The position numbers were made by a program, and so were the translations under genes. The notes beneath the pieces are model-generated. The model made no database searches and was not told where the DNA came from. It saw nothing but the letters and a program-made list of their open reading frames with translations. From Pyrobaculum sp. WP30 (GTDB lineage Archaea > Thermoproteota > Thermoprotei > Thermoproteales > Thermoproteaceae): 64,000 bases of DNA. The stretch is taken from the NCBI GenBank assembly GCA_001189275.1, contig CP012158.1, positions 806,001 to 870,000 on the forward strand, read 5' to 3'. Position 1 is the first letter of the stretch; every line of letters begins with the position of its first letter. Of this stretch, positions 1-9,639 are shown piece after piece.

Positions 1-311
1 GTGAAGGCGTATTTGAGATCGACGGGGCCCCTCTGCCCCTCGACGGCGAAGCACCTAAGCTGGTAGGCCCTCCTCCCCTTTCCAGCCACCTGGCAATACG
101 CCACAGAGCCGGGCGGGGGTATCGCCGGGTCTTTCAGCGGCCTCACCACGGCTATGTGAGTCTTCTCGTCAAAAGCCGCCACGCCCAACACGGAGGATAG
201 ATACCTGTAGTCTACGCTGTAGGCAGAGCCCTTAACCTCGAACTCCTCCACATATGCCAAAGTCTCCCCTGGGGTGACCACGGTCTTCTTCACACGCGCC
301 GTTGGTCGCAT
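1..311 (-). CDS. csl4: Exosome RNA-binding subunit Csl4, 5' part
   Basis: The gene starts at an ATG at 311 and runs off the left edge, so only about 103 residues are visible. The protein begins MRPTARVKKTVVTPGE and continues with AYVEEFEVKG, the N-terminal domain pattern of archaeal Csl4 (VxPGExLAxxEEFxxG). A PPPGSVAYCQV stretch follows, where the S1 domain begins. Csl4 is a cap subunit of the archaeal exosome, which degrades and tails RNA. A TATA-like box lies just upstream (about 313-322). Family call from conserved N-terminal pattern only; the C-terminal zinc ribbon is outside the window. Confidence 0.7.
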   Translation of the reverse strand, partial: MRPTARVKKTVVTPGETLAYVEEFEVKGSAYSVDYRYLSSVLGVAAFDEKTHIAVVRPLKDPAIPPPGSVAYCQVAGKGRRAYQLRCFAVEGQRGPVDLKYAF

Positions 312-342
312 GTATAAAAATTTTTGATGCCGTCCAGGTGTC

Positions 343-3300
343 TCACCGCCTCGTCTTCCTGAGCCACTTCTCTATGGCGTCTGTGAGTTCGGCGTAGCGC
401 CTGAAGCCTTTTAGGTGCTCCCCGTAGCACATCATCATTATTTTGCCGTCCCTCGAGCGGTACACTCCCGGCCTCTTCCCCGTGAGGGCTTCGATCAGCG
501 CTGAAAGTCTCTCTGCGTCTGCCTCTCTGCCGCCGGGGGCGCTGGCCTTCGCCACGGCGTAGCCCACGGTCGCGTTGTCGGCTCCGTGCCTGCTGTATGT
601 TATCACGTAGTCGCCCCTCACGCCGTCCACCTCTGCTGTTATCCTAATCCTCAGCAACTTCCTGCCGCCTTCGCCCTCCTCAACCTCGGCGCCTCCGTCT
701 ATGACCTTCACCTTGTATTTCTTGCCGTCCACTTCGACCTCCCTCTCTAAGTCCTTCAGCGTTTGGGAGCCCCTCTCCTTGCCCTCATCTATGATCTCCT
801 CGGCTTTCTTGCGCACGTCGTCGCCCGCCTCCTCCGCCCTCTGGAGTATTAACTCCACGAAGTCCGCCGCCAGACTCCTCTGCTGTTCATCCTTGCCGTA
901 TACGGAGAGCCATGCGGCGTACGCCAAACCCTCCCTGGTGATATACAGGTAGCCGTCGCGGTCCTCCTCAGGCATCTTGACTGTGAAGTGCCAGTCCTCC
1001 ACGAGACCCATTTCCTTAAGCCGCTGTGTCTCCCGTGTTATGCTGTCGGGATTGGTGGAGCCAAATTTGACCTCAAGAGCGCCCTTGTCCAGCCGCACAC
1101 TATACATCGGCCAGCCCTCCCTCACCGTGCGCCCCCTCTCCAGCTTCTTAAGCCAGAACTCCGCCTTCTTCTCATCCACCCCGCCGTTCTTGACGGCCGC
1201 CCTGACGAACTCGGCAAGGACTTTTCTGAGCTCTTCGCGCCCGGCCGCAAGCTTGTCGGTGGTGGCTTCGACGCGCCACACGCCTCTATTGCCCGCCTTA
1301 CTCACCTCTGCGCTGACGCCCACAAGCCTCAGCAGGCGGGCCGCGAGCTCCACGCGGCTCCGGTCCGTCGATTGGAAATCGAGCAAGATACTGTTCTGCA
1401 GATACACGTAGTACTTCACGGCGGCGTCTCCCTCAGATATGGTCAAGTCTGCGGCGACGAGGCCGCTTGGAGTCAGCCTTATGTTGTCGAGCCGCACATT
1501 TACCCGGGCCTCCTTCACGAATTCATTGAACTTGTCGCTTAAATACCCTCCGCCGGCGGAGGGCGCCGTCACTGCGAGGAGTCGCTTAAGCTTCGTTGCG
1601 TTCTCACCGTGGGCGGCTATGTAGTAATATCTGTCCCTCTCCACGTACGTCCGTATGCCGAACTTCAGCTCGTCTGGCAGGAGCTGGTTGAGCAGATGCA
1701 ACGTGGCTAGGCGCAGAAGCGCGGCGCCTCCGCCCAGCTCCCCACCGACGGCAAACACGACACTCCTCCGCCCCACGTGGCCGTCTCCCGCCAACGCGGT
1801 TGCATACATCTCGCCGAAGATGAGCCGGGCCTCCTCTATGTCGAATTTTCCATTAAGCGCCTTGTCCAGCATAATCAGCTCTAGGGCTGGTGCGACGAAC
1901 TTCCTCACCACCACGTCCCTAGCACAGTCCCTCGCGAGGCAGTACACATAGGGATCCTTACCGCTGAGAACGCGTTCAACGACGCCCTGCACCTCCTCTC
2001 TAGAGACGCCGACCACTTTAGCTAGGTCTTCGATGAGCCCCTCTGCTTTTTTCTTATGCCCCTCGGCGTAGTAGATAATCGCCTGGGCCAGCCCTTTGGC
2101 GTGATCGCCCTTTATCCTCCCGCTACTCAACGCCTCCACCGCTTCCGCCAGCCTCACAGCTCTCACCTCTTTCCACCTACCGTCATCCATGCCCCTCCTC
2201 GCCTTGGCGAAGTTGGCAAGGAGCTCCAGCTCGCCCAGCATCCTCCTCGCCAGCCCCTCCCTCTCTGCGTCGTTAGCACTCTCGGGGCCTATCCAGGGCT
2301 TCAATGCGCCGATCAGCTCCTCAACCCTCTTCAAAACCCAGCTCCAGTTTATTGCGTCTATCAGCTCCCGCCAGTTGTTAACGGTACGGCCTAGCAGAGA
2401 CTTCAGCCAACTGCTCTCCCTCAAGATCTGGTCCTCCCTCTCGCGAGGCCAATACGCAGTGACGAAGAGCTTGATGCCCTCCTTCGTGACGCTAGCACTG
2501 CCGCTGAACGACTCCGGCTCGCCGAGGAGGCCGAAATACCACCTCAACTGCCAAGAATGAACTGTGCCAGCCACTATCTGTCTTTTGACGGTCGTCACGT
2601 CTGTGGTGCGCCACTCCACGTACTGCCGCGACGTGTCGAGCCCCGAGAGGTCTGGCGCCATCCTCCTCGCCTCCTCCATGAAGCGCCTCAGCTCCTCTTT
2701 GCCGATCTTGAAGTAAGCCGTCTTCCCTATCCACAGCTCGCCGACAGGCGCCTCAACGCCGCCGTAGGCCCTAAACACCTGGAACCTCCTCCCGACGTCC
2801 TTCACGACGCGTTCCTTCTTGTCGTCCTTCTCGACACGTCTGAACTTGAGATTCACTTCGCTGGCTCCGCTCGAGGATTGTGGATCTATCTCGCCGTATC
2901 CGATTAAGAACCTCAGAAGCACAGAGGCGGCCCTGTCCCCCCAATCCGCCGCCTTCACATGCGGCAGATCCACAGCCCCGCCGCGCCCCCCAGCGATCCC
3001 CCCAGCCTTCGCCCTCCTACGCGAGCGGGACGGGTCAACAGTCTCTCCGCGCGCTCCGGCGATCTTCCCGGCCTTCTCGTAGGCGGTCACGGGCGCCGAC
3101 AACACAATGTCCGCCAAAGCCCCCTTCCCCATAAATAACATGGCGATGTGTCCGTATATCCCGCCTCTCGCCACGGAGAGGAGGGCGGCGTAGGCCTTAG
3201 TCCCCATATTGGCGCCTCCATATCCAGAGAGCTCGTCGCCCCTCGCCTTCGCCAGCTCCTCCGCCTCGCCCAAGTCTACTTCCAGGCGTTGCTTGAGCTT

Positions 3301-4236
3301 GTTGAGGAGGTCGGGTCTCTCCTTATAGAAGTCGCTCTGCGAGTACAGCATCAACACCCTGTTCAACTCCTCTAACACCTCCTCCGCCACCTCCTCCAGC
3401 CTCCTATGCGCCCCGCGGAGTCTCTCGATATCGCCAGCCGTTACTGCGAACTCCTGCCTCTCAACCAAACCCCTCGCCCACTTGTACAGCTCAGCCCACT
3501 TCCTATACGCCTCGGCGTTTTTCATCAGCGTCTTGTACAAAACAAGCGCCGCAACCACTGCGGCGTCTTTCTCCACCTCGTCTATCTTTGCCTTGTCTAC
3601 GGCAAGCTTCAGCGCCTTCCTCAGCTCCACAAGCGGCGGTGGCAGATTCTCTAAACTTGTCAACTTCGAAAACGGCCGCTCCCTCTTCAGAGGGGCGTTG
3701 ATGACCTCGTTAATGATCTCTTCTATCTTCTGCTTCTCATTCTCATCCACCCTCCACCTCTCATACCTCTCGCCCAGCGCCCCAAACCTCTCAGCCGCCT
3801 TCCCACCTGCATCTGCCAGCCCAGCCACAAACGGCGCGCCCACGGCGAGATGCGCCAGCTTCTCCAGCTCCACAAGACCCCACAGGTTCAACGCTGTGGC
3901 CAGCGCAACTGCGCCGGCCGCCACAGCCGCCATCAAGAAGAGATATGCTTTGTGCTCATCCACCCAAGCCAACACCCGCGTGACAGCCTCAACGAAGAGC
4001 TCCGCCAGCCTCTGCAGAGACGCCTTAACCCGCTCGAATATTTCTCTTGCCCCCTCGTAGAGGACCTTAGCCGCCTTCTGCACGGACTGCACTGCCTCTC
4101 TGAACTGCCCAACCTCGGCGAGAGCAACAGCCGAGGCGATGGAGGAAACCACGGCCTCTGAATACAGCCCGTGATACACGGAGTACAGCGCCGCCGAGAG
4201 GCGGGCTGAGGCGGCTTCTCCGCGTCTACGCCACAC
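343..4236 (-). CDS. PaREP2b-type repeat-family protein with LAGLIDADG-like motif
   Basis: Very long protein (about 1297 residues from GTG 4236) of the Pyrobaculum PaREP2b repeat family; no function is established for the family. The N-terminal 90 residues are Ala-rich and helical (starting VWRRRGEAAS), followed by one or two hydrophobic helices at about 98-140, a charged middle region, and a C-terminal half shared with the copy at 43825-45459. In that half FGEMYATALAGDGHVGRR resembles a LAGLIDADG homing-endonuclease helix followed by GDG. The frame is open upstream to 4485, but that 83-residue extension overlaps the PaREP2a remnant and has a different character, so I start at GTG 4236, which aligns with MEVWRRRGE of the copy at 60048. 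Confidence 0.8.
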   Translation of the reverse strand: MWRRRGEAASARLSAALYSVYHGLYSEAVVSSIASAVALAEVGQFREAVQSVQKAAKVLYEGAREIFERVKASLQRLAELFVEAVTRVLAWVDEHKAYLFLMAAVAAGAVALATALNLWGLVELEKLAHLAVGAPFVAGLADAGGKAAERFGALGERYERWRVDENEKQKIEEIINEVINAPLKRERPFSKLTSLENLPPPLVELRKALKLAVDKAKIDEVEKDAAVVAALVLYKTLMKNAEAYRKWAELYKWARGLVERQEFAVTAGDIERLRGAHRRLEEVAEEVLEELNRVLMLYSQSDFYKERPDLLNKLKQRLEVDLGEAEELAKARGDELSGYGGANMGTKAYAALLSVARGGIYGHIAMLFMGKGALADIVLSAPVTAYEKAGKIAGARGETVDPSRSRRRAKAGGIAGGRGGAVDLPHVKAADWGDRAASVLLRFLIGYGEIDPQSSSGASEVNLKFRRVEKDDKKERVVKDVGRRFQVFRAYGGVEAPVGELWIGKTAYFKIGKEELRRFMEEARRMAPDLSGLDTSRQYVEWRTTDVTTVKRQIVAGTVHSWQLRWYFGLLGEPESFSGSASVTKEGIKLFVTAYWPREREDQILRESSWLKSLLGRTVNNWRELIDAINWSWVLKRVEELIGALKPWIGPESANDAEREGLARRMLGELELLANFAKARRGMDDGRWKEVRAVRLAEAVEALSSGRIKGDHAKGLAQAIIYYAEGHKKKAEGLIEDLAKVVGVSREEVQGVVERVLSGKDPYVYCLARDCARDVVVRKFVAPALELIMLDKALNGKFDIEEARLIFGEMYATALAGDGHVGRRSVVFAVGGELGGGAALLRLATLHLLNQLLPDELKFGIRTYVERDRYYYIAAHGENATKLKRLLAVTAPSAGGGYLSDKFNEFVKEARVNVRLDNIRLTPSGLVAADLTISEGDAAVKYYVYLQNSILLDFQSTDRSRVELAARLLRLVGVSAEVSKAGNRGVWRVEATTDKLAAGREELRKVLAEFVRAAVKNGGVDEKKAEFWLKKLERGRTVREGWPMYSVRLDKGALEVKFGSTNPDSITRETQRLKEMGLVEDWHFTVKMPEEDRDGYLYITREGLAYAAWLSVYGKDEQQRSLAADFVELILQRAEEAGDDVRKKAEEIIDEGKERGSQTLKDLEREVEVDGKKYKVKVIDGGAEVEEGEGGRKLLRIRITAEVDGVRGDYVITYSRHGADNATVGYAVAKASAPGGREADAERLSALIEALTGKRPGVYRSRDGKIMMMCYGEHLKGFRRYAELTDAIEKWLRKTRR

Positions 4237-4282
4237 CCCATGCGCCAGTTTAAAAACAACTATACGCAAGAAAAACAGCTGA

Positions 4283-4717
4283 GGATTAGAACAAGAGGCG
4301 GAGAGACTTAGGAAGCCGCCCGATCCTGTGGAGGAGCTTCTGCGGGAGTGGCCGGAGCTAAGCGCCTTCGGCGTGGAGTGGGTTAGGAAGTGGCTGGATC
4401 TCAGGGAGAGGCTAATCGTAATCGCGAAAGTTATGCGCAGATATCCGTGGATGGTGGAGGTGGTGAAGCAAAGGCCCATGAGCATTCTCCACCCCTACAT
4501 GGTGGAGGTGTATGTGGCGGTGGACGGGTCGGAGGCGTGTCTCTCGCTCACCTCGTCGAAGGCGTACTGCGCCCAAAACGGTGCCGTGAAGGAGGTCAAG
4601 CTGGAGCTGGCATTCAGCCGATACGAGGTATACGAAGACAAGATAAGAGAGGAGTACAGACCGAAGGGTCTGCTGGCATTCACCACGGCGGCGAGGGAAT
4701 ACGTGAGACCGCTTTAA
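4283..4717 (+). pseudogene. 5'-truncated PaREP2a-type partner gene
   Basis: The translation from about 4283 (in frame after a TGA at 4280) matches the C-terminal two thirds of the 208-residue protein at 43183-43809, with shared blocks such as VEELLREWPEL, GVEWVRKWLDL and AFTTAAREYV. The first roughly 55-60 residues are missing. The break lies next to the upstream region of the divergent PaREP2b gene. A GTG at 4328 could start a 129-residue product, but there is no sign that this is a functional start. I infer a degraded copy of the PaREP2a partner. Confidence 0.7.
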
Positions 4718-4830
4718 CCGTTATTTCCTCAGCTAAAATTGCCGCTGGAGCTCGTGACTACTGAGTCGGTTAGAAGCTGGGACTTCTTACGAGACTGACA
4801 AATTTTTAACTCCGGCCCCAGGGGTTCGGC

Positions 4831-5427
4831 GTGTATGTAACCCTGTCGTTTAAGTTCAACACAAGGGAGGAGGTTGAGAGGTTTCTCGTATTTATAGAGA
4901 AACACGTCAAGACGACGTATATAGTCAATACCCGCCTTACACACGTCTACGTGCAGCTGGAGGGCGAGGGGGAGGAGCTGGAAGACGCGGTTGCTCTTGT
5001 GAAGAGGCTTGCGGGGCTGGCCAGAGGGGGGCGCGGCGTCGTCCAGGTGCCGTTGCTCGTCTTGTTTAGAGACGCGGAGCTCACGAGGCCCATCCCCCCA
5101 GACGTAGTGGCTGATGCGTTGAGGTTCAAGGGGTTCTTTGCGGAGGTTCAGGGAGATGTGCTGGAGACCGAGCTGAGCTACGAGGAGGTGTTGGAGGCGG
5201 CTGAGGCTCTTTCAAAGATGTACGAAGAGGCGGAGAAACATCCCCTGACCCCCCAGGCTAAGAGGGTGGTGGTGGCGTATGCCTTCGCCAGGGGGATCTC
5301 CATAGAGGCGGCTGTGGAGGAGCTTATAAAAGCAGGTGTTTTAAACAGAGGCGCCGTGTTAAGCCTCAGACACCCTCCCCAGAAGACGCGGGTTCTTCTG
5401 TTGGAAAATTTAAAAAACCTCAGATAG
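4831..5427 (+). CDS. DUF2067-type conserved archaeal protein
   Basis: 198-residue protein of a conserved archaeal family of unknown function (DUF2067-like), soluble with alternating beta/alpha character. The C-terminal third (TPQAKRVVVAYAFARGISIEAAVEELIKAG) looks like a small helical, possibly nucleic-acid-binding, domain. GTG start at 4831, with a TATA-like ATTTTTAAC about 27 bp upstream, so probably leaderless. It is immediately followed by rpoL and nep1, and csl4 lies at the window start, so it belongs to an RNA synthesis/processing neighbourhood. Family assignment from memory of the sequence type; function unknown. Confidence 0.7.
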   Translation: MYVTLSFKFNTREEVERFLVFIEKHVKTTYIVNTRLTHVYVQLEGEGEELEDAVALVKRLAGLARGGRGVVQVPLLVLFRDAELTRPIPPDVVADALRFKGFFAEVQGDVLETELSYEEVLEAAEALSKMYEEAEKHPLTPQAKRVVVAYAFARGISIEAAVEELIKAGVLNRGAVLSLRHPPQKTRVLLLENLKNLR

Positions 5428-5435
5428 CCTTCTGT

Positions 5436-5705
5436 GTGCTTAACCTAGAGATTTTGAGACTGGACGATAAACATCTAGAGGTCAAGCTGAAGGGGGAGTC
5501 TTACACCTTGTTCTCGCCGCTGGTGGAGTACCTATCCAACGACCCAGACGTCGAGTATGTGCAGTTCGACGTGGATCACCCCCTGCAGGAAAACGTCTAC
5601 TTTAAGCTAAAGGTGAGGAGGGGCACCCCCCTGGAGGCCGTGCAGAGGGCTGTAAACACGATCTTGGCTGACCTAGAGGAGCTTGAGAAGGGTCTCCTCC
5701 AGTGA
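5436..5705 (+). CDS. rpoL: DNA-directed RNA polymerase subunit L (Rpb11-like)
   Basis: 89-residue RNA polymerase assembly subunit that pairs with subunit D (the alpha-like platform). Recognised by the RpoL/Rpb11 signature DVDHPLQENVYFKLKVRRGTP and a C-terminal amphipathic helix (AVQRAVNTILADLEELEKGL). Normal length for archaeal RpoL. GTG start at 5436, with an AAATTTAAAA box about 25 bp upstream inside the end of the preceding gene. The stop overlaps the next start by 4 bp (GTGA), indicating co-transcription with nep1. Confidence 0.92.
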   Translation: MLNLEILRLDDKHLEVKLKGESYTLFSPLVEYLSNDPDVEYVQFDVDHPLQENVYFKLKVRRGTPLEAVQRAVNTILADLEELEKGLLQ

Positions 5706-6367
5706 TTCTGGTACTCGCCGAATCCGCCTTGGAGCTCGTGCCTAGGGAGCTCTGGGGCCACCCGGCGGTGGTGGCCGACGCGAGGAGGCGGGGCAAGAGG
5801 CCTGGGGAGCTTCTGCTCGACAGGGCGAGGCACCACCCGGCCATGTCTCACCTAACAGACGCGGCTAGGAGGGGGAGGCCCGACATAGTGCACCAAGTTC
5901 TGCTGGCGTTTCAATACAGCCTGCTAAACAGGAGGGGACTTGGGCGGGTGTATGTACATACGCGGGACGACCACGTAATCTCAATCCGCCCTGAGACCAG
6001 GGTTCCCAAGAACTACAACAACTTCGTGTCGTTGATGGAGCAGCTTTTCTCGGCCGGGAAGGTGCCGCCCAGCGGCGAGCCGCTTATGGAGCTGAGCCGG
6101 AAAAGCCTCCGTGGCCTGTTGGAGAAGCTGGGGGGCCGTTGGGTCGCTCTGCACGAGGCCGGGGAGAAGACGTCTCTGCCGGGTTTAGGCCGGTCGCTGT
6201 TGGGCTCTGTGGTTGTCGTTGGTGGGTTCCCCCGTGGAGACTTCGCAAACAGGTGGGTTCTGGAAAAGGCGGCGGGGGTGTACAGGATAGGCGAGGAGGC
6301 GATGGACGCGCCGCAGGCGGTCTGCAGGGCTGTGGTTGCGGCTGAGCTCGCGGCGGGGCTGGTATGA
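5702..6367 (+). CDS. nep1: rRNA pseudouridine N1-methyltransferase Nep1 (Emg1)
   Basis: 221-residue SPOUT-class methyltransferase that methylates a pseudouridine in the small-subunit rRNA during ribosome assembly. Diagnostic stretches are LLLDRARHHPAMSHL, RRGRPDIVHQVLLAFQYSLLN, VYVHTRDDHVISI, and RVPKNYNNFVSLMEQL. The C-terminal knot region with VVVVGGFPRGDF binds S-adenosylmethionine. Length is normal for archaea. Both ends overlap neighbours by 4 bp (rpoL stop/GTG start, own stop/next ATG), so it sits in a tight operon. Confidence 0.95.
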   Translation: MILVLAESALELVPRELWGHPAVVADARRRGKRPGELLLDRARHHPAMSHLTDAARRGRPDIVHQVLLAFQYSLLNRRGLGRVYVHTRDDHVISIRPETRVPKNYNNFVSLMEQLFSAGKVPPSGEPLMELSRKSLRGLLEKLGGRWVALHEAGEKTSLPGLGRSLLGSVVVVGGFPRGDFANRWVLEKAAGVYRIGEEAMDAPQAVCRAVVAAELAAGLV

Positions 6368-7113
6368 GGTACCAGGTCTACCTCAAGAGGAGGGGCCGGT
6401 GGCGCCGGCTCCTCAGATACGTGGGGCAGGCTGGTGTGCCGTATGTGCTGGAGGTGGGGGAGCTCGACACCTCCCGTTCCCCCGTCGCCGCGGCGCTTGA
6501 GTTCGAAGAGACGCCGCCGGAGGCGTTGGTGTTGCCCCGGATGGCTGGGGAGGAGTTCGACTGGTACGTGATGTTTGCAGATGCCCTCGGGGTGAGGAGG
6601 CTTGTGCTTCCGCCGTTGCCCGCGTTGGACGAGGTAGCGGCTATATACGACAAGGCCGTTGGGCACGGTGTGGAGGTGAACTGGATATACGGGATGCCGC
6701 CAATGACGAGGATCCTGGATGTTGAGCAGGTGGCGCGTGTCGTCAGACCCACTGCGGCGAGGATAGTGTACGACCCCGTGAAGGCCAGGGGGACGAAGGA
6801 GATCTACAGGACGATAGTGGCGCTGAGCGGCTACATGCGGGAGATATATCTGTCCAACAGACGGGGCGAGAGGGGGCCCCGCCTCCCGCCGTTTGACCCA
6901 ATCGGCCGCATAAACTACGTCGAGGTGTTGCAAGCGCTTTATTTAATACAGTGGGATGGCTGGGCAACCATTAGACAGGCGCCCCAGTTCTTCGGCGAGC
7001 TCGACCTACAGCTACGCATAGGGGCTGAGGTCCTGGAGACCGCGAGGAGCGTGGGCGTGTCGAAAAAGGTGCAGAAGCGCGTTGCGGAGATTTTCAACGA
7101 ATTAATGACATAG
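6364..7113 (+). CDS. TIM-barrel-like protein (sugar isomerase/epimerase-like)
   Basis: 249-residue soluble protein. The pattern of short beta strands followed by helices (PYVLEVGELDTSRS, VLPPLPALDEVAAIYDKAVGHGVEVNW, YVEVLQALYLIQWDGWATIRQAPQ) resembles xylose-isomerase-like TIM barrels, but I see no decisive catalytic motif. It follows nep1 with a 4-bp overlap, so it is the last gene of the DUF2067-rpoL-nep1 operon. Function unassigned; the fold suggestion is inference. Confidence 0.6.
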   Translation: MRYQVYLKRRGRWRRLLRYVGQAGVPYVLEVGELDTSRSPVAAALEFEETPPEALVLPRMAGEEFDWYVMFADALGVRRLVLPPLPALDEVAAIYDKAVGHGVEVNWIYGMPPMTRILDVEQVARVVRPTAARIVYDPVKARGTKEIYRTIVALSGYMREIYLSNRRGERGPRLPPFDPIGRINYVEVLQALYLIQWDGWATIRQAPQFFGELDLQLRIGAEVLETARSVGVSKKVQKRVAEIFNELMT

Positions 7114-7164
7114 TTAAAGAGGTATACTCCAAAACATTTATTAACATTTTTTTCAAACGGCTCT

Positions 7165-8355
7165 ATGGCCGCAAGAACTAAAATCCTGGTGCTGTTGACG
7201 CTGGCGGCGTTTCTAAACGCGGCGAGAATTGTCGTGGGGTATGAAGACGCCTCCGCGCTCAACGGGCTCAGTCAGCTGAACAAAACCGGAGAGATAAAGG
7301 CGTTGAAACACATCAGAGAAATCAAGGCCGTTGTGCTTCAGGTTCCCGACCACAAAGTGGATGAGTTGAAAGGGAAGCTGAAAAACGTTAGGTACGTGGA
7401 GGAGGATAAGGTGGCATACGCCATGGGCTTCGGAGATTATTCAGATGTGCAGTGGAACGTGAAGATGATAAACGCGCATCTGGTGTGGGACGCTTATTTC
7501 ACCACCATCGGAGACGCCGCCTTCGGCTATGGAGTCACGGTGGCTGTTTTAGACACAGGCATCGACTACAAACACCCAGAGCTCTACGGAAAAGTGGTGT
7601 ATTGCATATACACCGTGGGAACCAGCCTTTACAAAGGCACGAACTTGGCGAAGTGTGCAGATAAGAACGGCCACGGCACACACGTAGCCGGCATAATCGC
7701 GGCCTCTCTCAACAACGTCGGCGTGGCGGGGGTGGCGCCCAAAGTCCGGCTGGTGGCCGTCAAGGTCTTAAGCGACTCCGGAAGCGGCTACTACAGCGAC
7801 ATCGCAGAAGGCATAGTGGAGGCCGTAAAGGCAGGCGTCAAGATACTGTCGATGTCGCTGGGCGGCCCCTCAGACGCCTCAGTGCTCAGAGACGCGTCTT
7901 ACTGGGCCTACCAACAAGGCGCCATACAAGTCGCAGCCGCCGGAAACTCAGGCGACGGCGACCCCACCACAGACAACGTCGCATACCCGGCGAGGTACAG
8001 CTGGGTAATTGCGGTGGCAGCCGTCGACCAGAACTACAACGTGCCCACATGGTCGAGCGACGGCCCCGAGGTGGACGTGGCGGCGCCCGGCGTCAACATA
8101 CTCTCCACCTACCCAGGCGGACTATATGCCTACATGTCCGGCACCTCCATGGCGACGCCTCACGTCACAGGTGTGGTGGCGTTGATACAAGCCATCAGAT
8201 CCGCCTTAGGCCTAAGGCCGTTGACGCCTGACGAGATGTACTACGTGTTGACCTCTACAGCTAAGGACATAGGTCCGCCCGGCTTCGACGTCTTCAGCGG
8301 CTACGGGCTTGTGGACGCCTACGCGGCGGTAAACGCCGCATTGCGGATAGGGTAA
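7165..8355 (+). CDS. Secreted subtilisin-like serine protease (aerolysin-type)
   Basis: 396-residue extracellular subtilase (S8). Residues 1-24 form a signal peptide; about 25-90 an inhibitor-like propeptide (EIKAVVLQVPDHKVDELKGK); then the catalytic domain with the full triad: Asp130 (AVLDTGID), His170 (NGHGTHVAG) and Ser328 (SGTSMATPH), plus oxyanion Asn261 (AAAGNSG). Resembles the Pyrobaculum protease aerolysin. ATG 7165 has an A/T-rich box near 7140. Two cysteine residues in the catalytic domain could form a disulfide. Stand-alone gene between two operons. Confidence 0.93.
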   Translation: MAARTKILVLLTLAAFLNAARIVVGYEDASALNGLSQLNKTGEIKALKHIREIKAVVLQVPDHKVDELKGKLKNVRYVEEDKVAYAMGFGDYSDVQWNVKMINAHLVWDAYFTTIGDAAFGYGVTVAVLDTGIDYKHPELYGKVVYCIYTVGTSLYKGTNLAKCADKNGHGTHVAGIIAASLNNVGVAGVAPKVRLVAVKVLSDSGSGYYSDIAEGIVEAVKAGVKILSMSLGGPSDASVLRDASYWAYQQGAIQVAAAGNSGDGDPTTDNVAYPARYSWVIAVAAVDQNYNVPTWSSDGPEVDVAAPGVNILSTYPGGLYAYMSGTSMATPHVTGVVALIQAIRSALGLRPLTPDEMYYVLTSTAKDIGPPGFDVFSGYGLVDAYAAVNAALRIG

Positions 8356-8394
8356 ACCCCAAACTTTTTTATATATAGAACGTTTTTCCTCTAC

Positions 8395-9639
8395 ATGCCT
8401 ACGTGGACTGAATACATATTCTCTAAAAAGCTGGGGAAGGCGCCAGCCCCGGGCGAGGTGGTTGAGGTGGCGCCGGATTTGGTGGGGTTCCACGACCTCA
8501 CGGGGTACCACGTGTTGGAGGTGCTGGAGTCTATGGGTAAGGTGGAGGTGTTTGACAGAGACAGGGTGGTGGTGGCGTTTGACCACTTATCTCCTCCGCC
8601 TACTCAGAGAGCCGCCGAGATCATGGTCTACATCAGGAAGCACGTAAAGTCGCTTGGCCTGCCGCATTTCTACGACGTGGGCGGCGGCATTCTCCACCAG
8701 ATAATTCTGGAGAAATACGCCATGCCGGAGCAGGTGGTCTTCGCCGCGGATTCCCACACAAACACGGCAGGCGCCGTGGGGGCCTTCGCCCAGGGTCTCG
8801 GGGCCACCGACATAGCCGCAACGCTTAAGCTGGGCAAGACCTGGCTGGTGGTGCCTACGCCGTTTAGGATAGACGTTGAGGGGCGGTTCCTAAGGGGCGT
8901 AATGGGCAAGGACGTGGCGCTTCACCTGCTTGGGCAGTTCGGCGCGGAGGGCTTCAGCGGATTCTCGGTGGAGGTATATGTGCGCAACCCGGGGTCCTTC
9001 CCCATGGACGACAGAGCCACCGTGGCCAACATGTCCACGGAGATGGGCGCCGACGCGCTTATGTTTATCCCAGACGAGGTGACGGTGGATTACCTCCAGA
9101 GGGAGAGAGGCTCCTCATATAAGCCGCCTCAGCTGGAGCCGGGCAGATACGTGGATAGATACGCCGTGGAGCTGGACAGGCTAGAGCCCCTCGTGGCGGC
9201 GCCGCACAGCGTGGATAACGTGAAGGCCGTGAGGGAGGTGGAGGGGGTTGAGGTGGATCAGGTGTTTATAGGGTCCTGCACAAACGGGAGGCTCAGCGAC
9301 ATAGAGGCCGCGGCCCGCATACTGAAGAGGGGCAGGGTCAAGAGCCGGTGCATAGCCATCCCAGCCAGCTACGACGTGTTTAGGAAAGCCATGGAGCTGG
9401 GGTACGTAGACGTGTTGACGAAGGCCGGATGCGTGGTCACCTACGGCACCTGCGGCCCCTGCCTCGGGGGCCACTTCGGCGTGGCAGGCCCCGGCGAGGT
9501 TGTTGTGACCACGAGCAACCGCAACTTCAAGGGCAGAGTCGGGCACCCGGATTCCAAGGTATATCTGGCGAACCCCGCCACCGCCGCTGCGACGGCGTTG
9601 GAGGGAAAAATTGTCGATCCCAGGCCTTACCTATCTTAG
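8395..9639 (+). CDS. leuC: 3-isopropylmalate dehydratase large subunit (LeuC/homoaconitase family)
   Basis: 414-residue aconitase-superfamily large subunit. It isomerises 2- to 3-isopropylmalate in leucine synthesis and possibly homocitrate in lysine synthesis. The three [4Fe-4S] cysteines are present: Cys295 (FIGSCTNGR), Cys353 and Cys356 (GTCGPC); DSHTN at 119-123 is the usual active-site block. A TTTTTATATATAG box lies about 23 bp upstream of ATG 8395. The small subunit leuD is 4.4 kb away, so the two are not co-transcribed. The 3' end overlaps convergent argF by 9 bp. Family cannot be split into leucine- or lysine-specific by sequence alone. Confidence 0.9.
   Translation: MPTWTEYIFSKKLGKAPAPGEVVEVAPDLVGFHDLTGYHVLEVLESMGKVEVFDRDRVVVAFDHLSPPPTQRAAEIMVYIRKHVKSLGLPHFYDVGGGILHQIILEKYAMPEQVVFAADSHTNTAGAVGAFAQGLGATDIAATLKLGKTWLVVPTPFRIDVEGRFLRGVMGKDVALHLLGQFGAEGFSGFSVEVYVRNPGSFPMDDRATVANMSTEMGADALMFIPDEVTVDYLQRERGSSYKPPQLEPGRYVDRYAVELDRLEPLVAAPHSVDNVKAVREVEGVEVDQVFIGSCTNGRLSDIEAAARILKRGRVKSRCIAIPASYDVFRKAMELGYVDVLTKAGCVVTYGTCGPCLGGHFGVAGPGEVVVTTSNRNFKGRVGHPDSKVYLANPATAAATALEGKIVDPRPYLS

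Noticed and set aside
4237-4485. 83-residue N-terminal extension of the PaREP2b frame
   Set aside because: It is antisense to the PaREP2a remnant and not matched by the copy at 60048, where the protein starts MEVWRRRGE.
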